64,000 bases of DNA. Source: Chinchilla lanigera. Lineage: Eukaryota > Chordata > Mammalia > Rodentia > Chinchillidae. Below the pieces are notes generated by a model. It was given only the letters and a program-made list of their open reading frames with translations. It was not told the origin of the DNA and made no database searches. A program made the translations under genes and the position numbers. Of this stretch, positions 43,009 to 53,674 are shown in pieces; positions within the stretch are counted from its first letter, which is position 1; each line of letters starts with the position of its first letter. The stretch is taken from assembly GCF_000276665.1 (NCBI RefSeq), contig NW_004955402.1, forward strand, positions 4,740,945 to 4,804,944, in the 5' to 3' direction.

Positions 43009-44486
43009 TCAAATGTGTGTTGAATGTGTAAGACTTTTTAAAATGACTAGATCCAGCAACTGCATAACACCAAAACAGAACACTGACAGTGTTAGTAACT
43101 AAAGAAGGATTCAACTAGAACGCAAGGAAAATACATTGAAGAACATTTAGATTAAATGTGATTTATTTTATGAACTAACTTCAGTGTGAGAATAGCTGGA
43201 GGTATTGGATTTGGGATCATAAAGTTCATACGATCTATTTAGAAGAAAAGATAGTAATTAAAGGTGAAGATAAATGATGTGCTCCCAAGAAATAGACACC
43301 AGCGGTAGCTGAGTGCACCTAACTTGATTTGAAACGAGGAAACCAGAGGAGCCTAATGAAGATGGAGTATGTGTTTGCTTTTGTTGTCAGTTTGCATAAT
43401 GAGCCTGGCTGTTCCTACTATATCCTTCTATCCCTAGTAAACTATTAGGGAAATGAGCTCGCTAGGCATGAGGACAATCATCCTTTTAAACTGTTTAAGT
43501 GTGTTTTAATAAATAAAGGTAATAATCCAACACACAAAATGTTTGGAAAACAAAAAAAATACCCATCCTAATATTATTACCATAGCACATATAATATTTC
43601 CTAAATTTTTGCTTTTTATTAGTACACATCTGCGGTACGTCATGACTCCACTCATCCTGAGTGCCTGGTGCATGGACAGAAGGCATCTGAACCTTCTTAC
43701 AACTCCTCCTCCTGACCTCCATTGCAGTCCCTTCACATTCACCAAGGATCTATTTTTTTCCTATCACTTATCTTTTATTTTGCTCTTTTATTTATACTTT
43801 GAGTTTCCCATATAAGAGAAACTTTGTGCATCTGGTTACTTCATTTCTTTATGGTCTCAAGGTGAATGGTTTATTTTTGGTAGTTTTCTGTCTTTTAAAG
43901 GTATGCGCACTTCATTACACTCATCCATTCATACTGCAGTAAAGATGAACTACAAATAGCCCTGGCCTCCTGAAACTACCACCGGTAGGGAGAGACTGCA
44001 GCCGAATCTCTTAGGTTCAAAGCTGGCAGAGGCCACAAAGAGAAGAAGGCCAGGTGGGTGGAGGGGTGAGTGGGTCGCTGTGTAACTGTCACACAATGGC
44101 CAGGGGAGGTCTGCTGAGACCGCACCCTGGGCTGACGCAAAAGCAGGGGAGGGTACCCAGGGACAAGGGTCCACCCGGATCAGGAGCCAGACCATGCCAA
44201 GACCCCAGCAGCGCTTGCTGGTGTGTCTGAGCATCTCCCATGACACATGGGCTGGCTGGGGTGCACTTGAGTGGCAGGACCCCATGGGGATGGTCACTTC
44301 ACCTGCCTGTTCTGTGGTCAGGCTGCCCCAGCGACTGCAAGTACTGTCCTCATTTCTACCGCTGCATCATTCTATCCTCCAGTGCTCCAGGTGTGTGTAC
44401 TTTTCATTTAGGTCCCTATGGTTATTAAGATTGTAGCCCTGCTATGGAGTTATTCTCATACATGAAAAGTAAATATATTTTACTCA
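43009..44486. other. Unassigned sequence
   Basis: AT-rich to about 43960, then GC-moderate. Frames (43543-43815, 43950-44297) have no domain. Confidence 0.45.
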
Positions 44487-44720
44487 TAGTCCATGTTTGC
44501 GGTATATACCGACTGTACCCGTCACGGGGTGTTGGTACATGTACATAACACATCTTAATTCTTTTTACTTCCCTTGCCTTTCCCTCCCCACGTTCCTAAT
44601 TTTTAAACATGTGGGCATTGCTGATGTATAGGAACAATATTCATTTAGTGTGTTCACCTTACCTGTGTGTATACCTTTAAGGAATTTTTAAACTTTTATA
44701 CATTTTCAGTTGTTTCTTTT
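44487..44720. repeat. Recurrent family, copy 2 (possibly antisense L1 3' UTR)
   Basis: TAGTCCATGTTTGCGGTATATACC...GGTGTTGGTACATGTACATAACACATCTTAATTC matches in order with 18009-18090 and 57951-58060. A pyrimidine-rich stretch follows (TTTTTACTTCCCTTGCCTTTCCC), as would the antisense of a purine-rich L1 3' UTR. Confidence 0.6.
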
Positions 44721-45559
44721 TGCTATTTCTAGACTTAAAATTATGTCACCTATAAAGTGCAGTCATTTCATCTTTTTCCTCTCCATACATATGCTTCAAA
44801 TTTATGTTTCATGCCTTCCTGTAATTGTCTCCAAATAGCAAATAATTATTGTATTATCCGGGCATCTGTCCCCACCACATTGCCGAAGCAGAGCAGTGGC
44901 CAAGGCAGAAGGAGACCTTGCGGTCTTGCCCAGGAAGTGGAAGTGCGGAAGCTGCTCAGCGACCAGAGTGGGGACCTGGAGGAACACAATCCACCATTCT
45001 TCAGTGTTTGCTGCCTCCACAGGACTGCAGTAATCAACCATCACTGGGCCCCATGCAGCTTATAAACAGTGCCTGGGAGAGCCGTGCTCTGAGGACCATG
45101 GAGAGTCCATAGGGTCTCTGCAGTCACTGGGCTGTGAGTTACGGGTCTTACAGTAAAGACCCCAGAGTTTCCCAAAATTGCTTGCATAATGCTGCCCCAG
45201 GGAGAGTGGGAGGAAAGCTTTCTCCGAGGATGCCCCTCCGGAGACATTCCCCTTGCTTTATGGTTGTTTAATAGGACAAAAAAATCTTGCTTGCTGACAA
45301 AGAGGTTCTAGAGACGGTACCAGGATAAGCTGCATTAACCCACCTGATGAACATTTTCCAGCATGAGCCAAGCCCCATGCTACACTTGGTGAAAAAAAAA
45401 AATCCACCCTTTGTTAATGAGTAGGCACAAATCCCTGAGGACACACATTTTTGCCTTACCCTGGCCCTTTCTCCTTACCTCAGACTTCAGTGATTTACTC
45501 TGTGTTAAGTTTTTAAGTGTATTGTGCCCGACAGGTAATGGCAACAGTGAAATCAGTAC
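44721..45559. other. Unassigned sequence
   Basis: Nothing recognised. Confidence 0.45.
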
Positions 45560-45750
45560 AGAAACAATAACTAACACTTATTATGGGCCAGCACTGAGCT
45601 CGGAAAGCTCCGTGAGCATTAGCACATGTACCTGCCTGTCACCTGCTGAGGTCAGCACCATGATCAGGCACAGTCTTAAGTTCACAGGATGGGATGAATC
45701 CCACCCAGGACTTGAATGGTCTTCCATTTTTCTACACCACAGGCTATAAG
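45560..45750 (-). mobile_element. MIR SINE, antisense, near full length
   Basis: AATAACTAACACTTATTATGGGCCAGCACTGAGC, then GATCAGGCACAGTCTTAAGT and CACCCAGGACTTGAATGGTC are the antisense MIR from its 3' end to 5' part, in order. Confidence 0.75.
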
Positions 45751-45891
45751 CGAAGCCCCAGCATCAGCCAGCTATGAGCACCTGCCAAGATGTTTTGCAG
45801 AAAGAAGGCAGAGCAAGCACCAACTTAGCAAGATAGTAAGGCACCTTCTTCTAGATTAGATCTCTGGTCTCTAGATTTAGAAAGTAGCATA

Positions 45892-46000
45892 GGGGCTGGG
45901 GATTTAGCTCAGCGGCCAAAAGTGCCTGCCTGGCAAGCGCAAGGTCGTGAGTTCGGTTCCTGGTACCGGAGAAAAACCAAAAAAAAAAAAAAAGAAAAAA
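45892..46000 (+). mobile_element. Full-length ID SINE with 13-bp TSD
   Basis: GGGGCTGGGGATTTAGCTCAGCGGC carries an intact A box, GGTCGTGAGTTCGGTTCC the B box region, then a 31-bp A-rich tail. The perfect 13-bp duplication AGAAAGTAGCATA flanks it (45879-45891, 46001-46013). The best-preserved SINE in the window, so probably the youngest. Structurally a BC1-RNA-type retroposon, not a tRNA gene. Confidence 0.96.
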
Positions 46001-46013
46001 AGAAAGTAGCATA

Positions 46014-46665
46014 AAAAATGTGGCAAAGCCAGAGAGAACAGTAATAGTCAAAATTATACAGTAATGAAAATGAGATTTGTGAAAACAAAGTAGGATGAAG
46101 AATTTGGATATTTGATCCAGGTTAAAGCAGGCAGAAGGGTGATAGGAATGTGGTGAAGCGTGCACAGTGCTGTGCATCTCTGCCTGGTGCTCAGCTGTTT
46201 CCACCCAAAGCGTGTTGCATGCAGAGGTGTCCTGTGGCAGAAGGGATGGAGGAGTTGTCGGGGGCACTGACCAGAAGAACCACACTGACACCTGTAATGG
46301 GGACACAAGGATTCTGGAGACTAGAAAAGAGGACACACATTCCAGATGGTTAGGGTCATCCTGTCCAAGCCTTGGAAATGTGAGTGGTTCTCACAGTGAG
46401 TATCTCCTCTATGAACTGCCCAGTTGCTATGACAAAGTGCAGTGGATCTACCTTCACAGAATTCACAGTGTGCTGGGGAAAAAGAAAAAGTCAAATATCT
46501 ACTATACCAAAAATTGCTACAGTAGATAGCTTGATGGGGTCTCCCCATTATCCTTAGATGTCCCTCTTGCCTTCCACACCAAAGGGGCAGCTCTGTCCTG
46601 CTCAGGAGAGGAAAGGAAGAGCAGGAAACAAGAGAAGGCTCCAAGTCAGGTTGCTTTTATAAAAC
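46014..46665. other. Unassigned sequence
   Basis: Nothing recognised. Confidence 0.45.
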
Positions 46666-47065
46666 TGTATTAGTCAGTTTTGCTGTAACAAAATACCCAA
46701 CACCCACAACTTAAAGGAAGAGAGGTTACTTTGGCTCACAGTTTTGGGGGATTCAGTCCACGGTTGGCTGGCTCCAAGGCAGAAATGGCGTCATGGAAGG
46801 GCCTGGTGGACAAAAGCTGCTCAACCCATGGCAACCAGGAATCAAAGAGAGAGAAGAAAGAGTCAAGGACAAGAATGCGCTCTTCAGGTCATACCACCAG
46901 TGACCGACCTCTTCTGACCAGCCTCACTCCCAGCAGCACATTCATCTATGAGCTCATTCATGGATGAAGCCACACATGGGTTTAGTGCCCCACCCCCATG
47001 AGCCAATCACCTTCCTAAAGCCCTTCCACTGAATACATGAGTCACTGCTGTCTTCCAATCAGTCA
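46666..47065 (-). mobile_element. MaLR (ORR1/MT-like) LTR, antisense
   Basis: TGTATTAGTCAGTTTTGCTG, AACAAAATACCCAACACCC, GAGAGGTTACTTTGGCTCAC, GGCTGGCTCCAAGGCAGAAA and AGCCAATCACCTTCCTAAAG in family order. The right end is blurred (near TTTAAATCCTGCA). Confidence 0.88.
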
Positions 47066-48747
47066 GGTTTAAATCCTGCAATTAATGTGCAAGATGCTCA
47101 TTACACATCTTTCCTAACAGTGAATGGTAACCTTGATGAGTTTAAATTGTTGATCTGTGTAAGTTTACAATACTTCCAATGCAATAATCTATATACAATG
47201 GGCTAAAAGTACACAAAAGTTGCATTTTATACAATAATTTATACATAATAGAGGAAAATACAAAAGATTTTATACTTTTTCTTTAACCCCAAATTCTATA
47301 TAATTATTATTTAGTATCTTATAACCAGAAGAAAAACAGAATAAGTAACTCACTATCATAGAATTATTCATGTTTCTATGAATTCATTCTTTTTATTTCC
47401 CACTGAGTATCGTTAAAACTAAGGTCTGCTTTTGGCATTTTAGGAGCCTTAACCTTACTAATTCCTCACAAGCTGGTCAATATTTGTGAGCCCATGTGTT
47501 AAGTGCATGAATGCTTACTCAGGAAACAACATGTGATATATGCTAAAGGAAGATCAGCACATGTCAGGGTCATCTATCAGTTTAAATCCATTTCTAACAG
47601 GTAGAGCCAGCAGTGGAAAGGTACAAAAGGAAGTAGTAAATTGGTCAAATTATCTGTTTGACTCAAATCTCAAACACTTATTTCATGTCAAATATGTGCC
47701 CATTTCAGGGGAAAAAACATTATGAGAGGTATGTCGTACATAGACTAGATTTCCCAGGTCACTTGGATAGACAGACAGACAGACAGTGATTTCATCCCAC
47801 TACTTCTCAGAAGAACATGTAAAGTCCCTTCTTGGTAACAAGCCCAGAACACAGTTAAATATTATGGTATTCAGGGTTTGCGAAGGGATGCCCAACTGTA
47901 AATGTCTTGTGGTTGACAAAACCTTTTCACAAATACAATTTCCCGACAGTGCAAAACTAAGACTAAGAGGTTGGAAAAGGAACATGAACAGCCCTTCTCT
48001 CTGGTGCACCCAGGAACGCACATTTATTATTATAAAAGTATGAACAATATCTTAAAGAAACGGTAAGAACAGAGTAAATCTGTGTCCTTTGAATCCAGGG
48101 CCCTTTCTGGCACACTGCTGATATTCCCTGTGCCAGCTACCATGTCAAACCATTATCTTACTTTGTAGATTTATTAGCAGAACTGTAAGACCAGATTCTT
48201 ACCATAAAATCATGGGATTACAGGAGATCCGAGCACACAGGAGGCCGGGAGTGCTCTGTAGCCTTTTCATATCGAACACAAAATACTCTGTGAACATGCA
48301 GACAAGCATTTATCTGAGAAACCATTAGTGCCTTTCAAAACATTCTCAAAGGAATGCGTGGGCCTTCACCTGCAAAGACACAAGCATGGGGTTAGAGATG
48401 CTCAACCCGGTCTCCTCATTCCGCATGATGTGAGGTACTTCACAATGAAGGGGCAGGTGTGACCTGGGACATCATAATGAATGCTGTCTCCTCAGTGAAC
48501 TCATCAAACCTCTTAGCCTAAGGGCCCTTGTTTGGTTTCCTGCAGCATTAGTTGCCTAGGGGATTCCTTTTTGATTCTTCCTAATATTGGGAGGAAGAGA
48601 ATCTCATTGATCAGTTCTGAAATTTTATTACTGAGTCTTTTTTTAAAAGTAGGATTTAGAAGATAAAAGTTTGCTTCATTGGTCCGTCATGACACTAGAA
48701 TAAATAAATACATACATTTGCTTCATGATTCAGCTGAAAATAGAACC
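47066..48747. other. Unassigned AT-rich sequence, short (AGAC)n at 47771
   Basis: AT-rich from 47090 to 47450, with an (AGAC)n run at 47771-47787. Frames 47540-47725 and 47786-48043 have no domain. Confidence 0.4.
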
Positions 48748-48865
48748 TAGGATTTAAGAGCACAGGCTCTAAAGCCAGACAGTGGGGGTTTTAAGTCTGC
48801 CCCTAGAAAGAATTAATTGTGTAAACACTGACTGAACCTTTCCAGGCCCAAGTGTGCTTTTAAAA
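48748..48865 (+). mobile_element. MIR SINE, 5' half
   Basis: TTAAGAGCACAGGCTCTAAAGCCAGACAGTGGGGGTTTTAAGTCTGCC, TTGTGTAAACACTGACTGAACCTTTCCAGGCC matches the MIR 5' half in sense ('aagagcacaggctctggagtcagactgcctgggttc'). Confidence 0.8.
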
Positions 48866-48889
48866 ATGAAAAAGCTTTTGATCTTCGAT

Positions 48890-49345
48890 TTGTAGGCATC
48901 TTACGCTCCGTGGCTGTGGTAACAAGGCACCCCAAATTGAGTACATAGAAGATAGACCTTTGTTCTCTCTCAGTCCTGGAGGCTGGAAATCTGAGATGGA
49001 GCCCTGCGGTGGGCAGGGCTTGGCCCTCCAGGACCCTCGGGAGTCTCCCTTCCCACTCTTGCTGTCTCTGGCGGCTGCTGGCATCTCAGGCTCTGCCTCT
49101 GTGGTTCCACCACCCACCTCTCTTTTGCCCGTGTCCATCCTCCCCCTGCCCCCTCTCATGTGGACATCTGTGACTGCATTAGGGCCTTGTGGTCATCCAG
49201 GGCCATTTCTCAACGCCAGGTCTTTAGCTCAGTCACTCAGCCCACAGGGGAGAGTGACAGGGACCACTCTGTCTCTGGCTGTCCATTTCCCAGCTTTCTG
49301 CCATAGACCTGCTCTGAGAAGCCAGGGGGCAACCTGTGAGATACT
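48890..49345 (-). mobile_element. MLT1-like LTR, antisense
   Basis: GGCTGTGGTAACAAGGCACCCC, CAGTCCTGGAGGCTGGAAATCTGAGATGG, and CATCTGTGACTGCATTAGGGCC...CATCCAGG match antisense MLT1 landmarks. The open frame at 48960-49589 follows this LTR and is not a gene. Confidence 0.65.
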
Positions 49346-50070
49346 CAGCTCAGTGTCCAGCCACAGCCAGCATCACGCCTGGACTGCTTCTCGGAGTGTG
49401 CTTAATAGCCGTGGTGTCAAACCCCACCTGGAGTCACTAAGGGGCTTTTTCCGTTTCTTTTTAATTTTTCTCGGAGTCAGCAGTGATGACAACCAGAGCA
49501 TACCCGAGAGAACAAGATGGGGAAAATCACCTGGGCCTGTGTGGTTTCCATCTACTTTTGTGGCAGTGGAGTCCGGCCTAGACTGGTGAAGAACCTGAAA
49601 GAGACAGTAAGGCTCAAAGACACCATCTGGGGACAAGGAGGGCAGGTAGCCCCGGTGACAGAGAGGGGACACTAAAGCCGAGTTTGCCCTCCTTCCCTTC
49701 AGCCCAATGGGCAGTGGTCAAGGGGGCCAGGGAACAGTGCGTAACCGTATTTTAATCACCAAAATCCACTCTCTGCTGAGACAGAGCTAGGATCTGTAAC
49801 ATAAAAGTATGGTAAGCTTAATGATTTTGCTCAATTTGAATTGCTCAAAGATAGTCATTAATTAGATCTAAATTGAGAAAAAGAATTAAAAAATGGATAT
49901 TGACTTGTGTGTGTAGCAAATACATATGATTTACATGATGAAAAGGTATAGAATACAGGTATATGCATGAAAAGCGTGAGATGCTTTGCCTTGAGATTGA
50001 AATTTTGTAACATTTACTCAAAAATTCAAAAATAATCACTGTGTGCCCATTATGTCTCAGGCCCTGCTGT
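49346..50070. other. Unassigned sequence
   Basis: Nothing recognised. Confidence 0.45.
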
Positions 50071-50230
50071 AGGGCAGAGAGGGAGGGGGAGTGGAAGGGG
50101 AGGGGAAGGGGAGGGGGGAAGAGGGGAGGAGGAAGGGAGGAAGGGAAGAGGAGGGGGGGAAGGTGAAGGGGAGGGGAAGGGGAGGGGGGGGAGGGGGGAA
50201 GGGGAGGGGGAGGCGAGGGAGAGGGGCAGA
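50071..50230 (+). repeat. G-rich polypurine tract (GGGGAA)n
   Basis: About 155 bp, all but purine-only, with many GGGG and longer runs (for example GGGGAGGGGGGGAGGGGGGA region near 50180-50205). Many G-quadruplex-compatible runs on the plus strand. Gly/Glu and Pro/Ser frames over it are artefacts. Confidence 0.95.
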
Positions 50231-50444
50231 GACAAGCCTTTGCTCTCTGGAACTTCCATTGTGGTGGAGTGAAAGAATGAACCCAGCAGTCAAAATGTAT
50301 CCTAAGTAGGTGATGATGAAGGAGGAGGGGCTGAGTTCCTTCGTCAAGATGCTGACTGGAGCAGGATGAAGCCCTACAGGTCCAAGAAAGACTTTTCCAA
50401 GTGGTGATGTTACCAGCATGTCACAGCTTTTTCTTTTTTACTAG
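50231..50444. other. Unassigned sequence
   Basis: Nothing recognised. Confidence 0.45.
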
Positions 50445-51112
50445 ATCACAAAGTAATGTTGCACATCACTGGTCATTCAAGAGATGCAAATGAAAACAAC
50501 ACTGAGATGCCATCTCATCCCAGAAAGAATGGCTATCTTCAAGAAATCAACCAATAACAAATGCTGGCAGGGCTGTGGGGGAAAAAGGAACCCTTCTCCA
50601 CTGCTGGTGGGAGTGTAGACTGGTGCAACCACTGTGGAAATCAGTGTGGAGAGTCCTCAAAAACTAAGATAGAGGTCCCACTTAACCCAGCTATTCCCCC
50701 TCTGGTTATTTTCCCAGAAGAATTAAAAACATCATACCATGGTGATATATGTGCACCCATGTTTATAACAGCACAATTTGTCATAGCTAAATCTTGGAAA
50801 CAACCCAAATGCCCATAAACAGAGGAATGCATAAAAAAAAGATGTGGTATTTTTATATAATGGAGTACTACCCAGCCATAAAGAAGGATAAACTTAAGAA
50901 TTTTGTAAGTAAATGGATGCAACTAGAGACCATACTCATAAGTGAAATAAATCAGACTCACATGTATAAACATTGCATTGTGCCCTTAGTGTAAGAAGCT
51001 GAAAGTATAAATAAGATCTAAAATGTACAATAGATATTATGAAACGGGAAGAACTGCTCAAAAGGAAAGAGAAACTGGGATGAGGGAAAGGAGACAAGAA
51101 GGAAGGGACAAA
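50445..51112 (+). mobile_element. L1, 5'-truncated, ORF2 C-terminus + 3' UTR
   Basis: GCACATCACTGGTCATTCAAGAGATGCAAATG, GAGATGCCATCTCATCCCAG, CTGCTGGTGGGAGTGTAGAC, GTGGAAATCAGTGTGGAGAG, TTTATAACAGCACAATTTGTC and GGAGTACTACCCAGCCATAAAGAAGG are consecutive ORF2 C-terminal signatures. The 3' UTR runs to a purine-rich stretch at 51040-51110. Among the least diverged L1 copies here, but the frame is closed. Confidence 0.92.
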
Positions 51113-51185
51113 CAAATATATATAAAAATATAATATATATGTAAATATATAAAAAATATATAAATATACAAATATATATATAAGG
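51113..51185. repeat. (AT)-rich simple sequence after the L1 tail
   Basis: AAATATATATAAAAATATAATATATATG-type sequence, probably expanded from the L1 poly(A) tail. Confidence 0.85.
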
Positions 51186-52274
51186 TAAGATAATTATACT
51201 ACTAATTCCTTTTAGTTCATTGAAGAGAAACATTCATGATTATATTGTTTGATTAATTTTTCATGCCTAGGTCTTGTAATCTGAGCAACTACTTTGAATA
51301 TAACAATACACAATATATTAACTATTGTTACTCTCCTGTCACCTTGTTTTGAAATTTTGTATCATTGTTTTTACTGTTCTTCTCTTTAAAAAAACAAAAC
51401 AAAACAAAACAACCCACAAAATAATGTTGCAGCTAAGTGCATGGTGGCTTAGTGTCACTGAAATACACACAATATATACTGAGGACTATTTTTCAAGGAA
51501 AATTAAATTAGAAGCAATGCACTTCCCGATGGTCACTCCCAACTCCTGGGTGTGGTGGGAGGCTAAGGACCCCTCCCAGGTCCTCCTGGGCCGAGAAGGC
51601 TCCCAGAGAATCTCAGCATGGAGCAGCCCCCAGCATCACCGCTCTGTGCCTGCTGCTGACCCTTATGCCAGAACTATCTCTTCTCTGGGTTCTCCACATT
51701 TAGGGTGGGGCAGAGTTCAAAAGCAATCAAAGAGCAGTACAAGGAATTCAGCAACATGCCAAAGGGAATAATCAGGACAAATAGATCTCAGCACATGTTT
51801 GCTCTTTGATGTGGTACACCTCCAGGTGACTTTTCTAGCAGAAGAAGTTGACTTCTTCAATAATGCCTGTATTATTGATAAGAAGCCTTATCCCCCCTAT
51901 TTCCACACTCTGCCCTATTAGTTAGCTAAGTGCTTGAGAAAACATTTTAGTTTGACTGTTTAGAAAGAGTCATCATTATGCTGTTTCTGTTTACTAATCA
52001 CTGAAGAACACATTGGGAAAGAAAATATAGTTAAAGATTAGTTATTAAATAAATGGATTTTCATAACAGAAGCAGACTATACTTTCAACTCTCACATAGT
52101 ATATAGATTACAGGGCAATGGAGCAATCAGCAAGGGTGATTAATAAATAATGTTTTCTCTCTTCCTGTACTAAGATTCATTCACTCTTCCAAATGCATGC
52201 TATTTGCTGGTGTCTCTTCTAGGAAGTTAGTTTTCTTCACGTTGAATTAACTCCAGAATCAGAAGCATCAATAT
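51186..52274. other. Unassigned, short (AAAAC)n at 51388
   Basis: AAAACAAAACAAAACAAAAC lies at about 51388-51411. Frame 51325-51771 has no domain. Nothing else recognised. Confidence 0.4.
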
Positions 52275-52405
52275 TTTAGCTTTAATTTTCCAGTTTAATA
52301 GGAGAAATTAGGGGGTCAGGGAATTTAAGTGGCTTGACCCAGGGCATTCAGAAATCAAGATCTTCTGTGTCTTCAGGCTAATCCATTATCTTGTGCACCT
52401 CTTAA
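52275..52405 (-). mobile_element. MIR SINE, antisense
   Basis: CCAGTTTAATAGGAGAAATTAGG, AGGGAATTTAAGTGGCTTGACCCAGGGCATTCAGAAATCAAGATCTTCTG match antisense MIR ('attttacagatgaggaaactgagg ... ttgcccaaggtcaca'). Confidence 0.65.
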
Positions 52406-52647
52406 TCCAGATTTAGAATTTTATTTATAAGGAAACATTATGTAAGACATTTGTGAATATACCTGCAAAACTAGTAACAAAAAGTGGAACTCAAAACAGG
52501 GGGAGAATCCAATTCATTAACATCCTTTGCTAGCTACCTGTTGTTCTCCCAGCACACACATCCCTCAGAAATGTAGTTCATAGCCATTCGGAGACATAGT
52601 CCAGGGCTGTGTATGCTATAAAAGATATGATCAGCACTTAATGGTCT

Positions 52648-52712
52648 TTTTAACACAGTAAAATAAAATTGAGTCATTTTTTTAACACAGTAAAATAAAA
52701 TTGAGTCATTTT
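52648..52712. repeat. 32-bp tandem duplication (2 copies)
   Basis: TTTAACACAGTAAAATAAAATTGAGTCATT is present twice head to tail (TAACACAG at 52651 and 52683), nearly identical, hence recent. Confidence 0.95.
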
Positions 52713-52834
52713 TTCTTACATAAAGTATTGGTATTAGTTCTTCTAGACTAAGCTATAAAAACAGTCAATAGTGCAGCTTTGAAGACCGAGGAATGGGCCA
52801 TATCTTACAGTGTAATCATTCCTGGAAGAATTGT

Positions 52835-52880
52835 GAGCATGTCAGGTAACGTAACTCAGGGAATGAGCATGTCAGGTAAC
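52835..52880. repeat. 30-bp tandem duplication (2 copies)
   Basis: GAGCATGTCAGGTAAC recurs at 52835-52850 and 52865-52880, with the 14-bp interval GTAACTCAGGGAAT. About 120 bp from the 32-bp duplication above. Confidence 0.93.
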
Positions 52881-53500
52881 TTACCTCTCTTTAAATTGCT
52901 AAAGGGAGTAGTATTTGGCTGAGGATTTCATGTGTATCTTCATCAAGAATATTGCCTCTTAATTGGCTTTGTTTGTTGTGTCCTTACCTGGTTTTGGTAT
53001 CAGGGTAATGCTGGACTCATACAAATGCCTCTGGAAGACTTCCCTCCTCCTAAACTTTGTGCAGTAATGTAAGAAGGACTGGTGTCCGTTCTTCTTTAAG
53101 TGTTTGGGGGAGCTCTTCAGTGACACATGTGGTTCCAGGCTTTTCATTGATGGGAGGCTTTTTAGTACTGAGTCAGTCTTGTTATTCATTACCGGTCTGT
53201 TTTGGTTCTTGATTTCTTCATGACGCAGTCTTGGTAAGGTGCATGTGCTTAGGAACATGTCCTTTTCTTCGCAGTTATCAAATCTGTTAGTATATAGCTT
53301 TTCACAGTACTCTCTAAAGATCCTTAATATGTCTGTGGTGACAGTTATATATTCCTTTTTATCTCCAATATTATTTATTTGAATCTTCAATTTCTTAATT
53401 GACCTAGCTAAAAATTTGTCAAGCGTTCTGATCTTTTTGAGGAATCAACTCTTTGTTCTATTGGTCTTTTGCATGGTTTTTATAGCCTCTATTTCTGCTC

Positions 53501-53674
53501 CGAGCCGGGTGTGGTGGTGCACACCTGTAATCCCAGCACTTGGGAGGCTGAGGCAGGAGGATCATTGTGAGTTGAAGACCATCCTGGGCTACAAAGTGAG
53601 TTCAAGAACAGCCAGAACTGCATAATGAGACCCTGTCTCAAAAAAAAAAAAAAATAAGACCAAAAATAAATAAA
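53501..53674 (+). mobile_element. B1 SINE in L1 ORF2, with TSD
   Basis: GAGCCGGGTGTGGTGGTGCA through GACCCTGTCTC, an A tail, then AAATAAATA. Internal duplication is present. The 10-bp duplication ATTTCTGCTC is at 53491-53500 and 53675-53684, in the middle of the antisense L1. Confidence 0.95.

Noticed and set aside
45892..46000. tRNA-like A and B boxes
   Set aside because: This is an ID SINE with poly(A) tail and target duplications, not a tRNA gene: no tRNA cloverleaf 3' half or anticodon arm is evident.
48960..49589. 209-codon open frame
   Set aside because: It runs through an antisense MLT1-like LTR. The translation is that LTR's, with no known domain.
52959..53390. 143-codon frame as a gene
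   Set aside because: It is an ORF2 remnant (LIPKPGKD) of an antisense L1, truncated and with a B1 inserted nearby.
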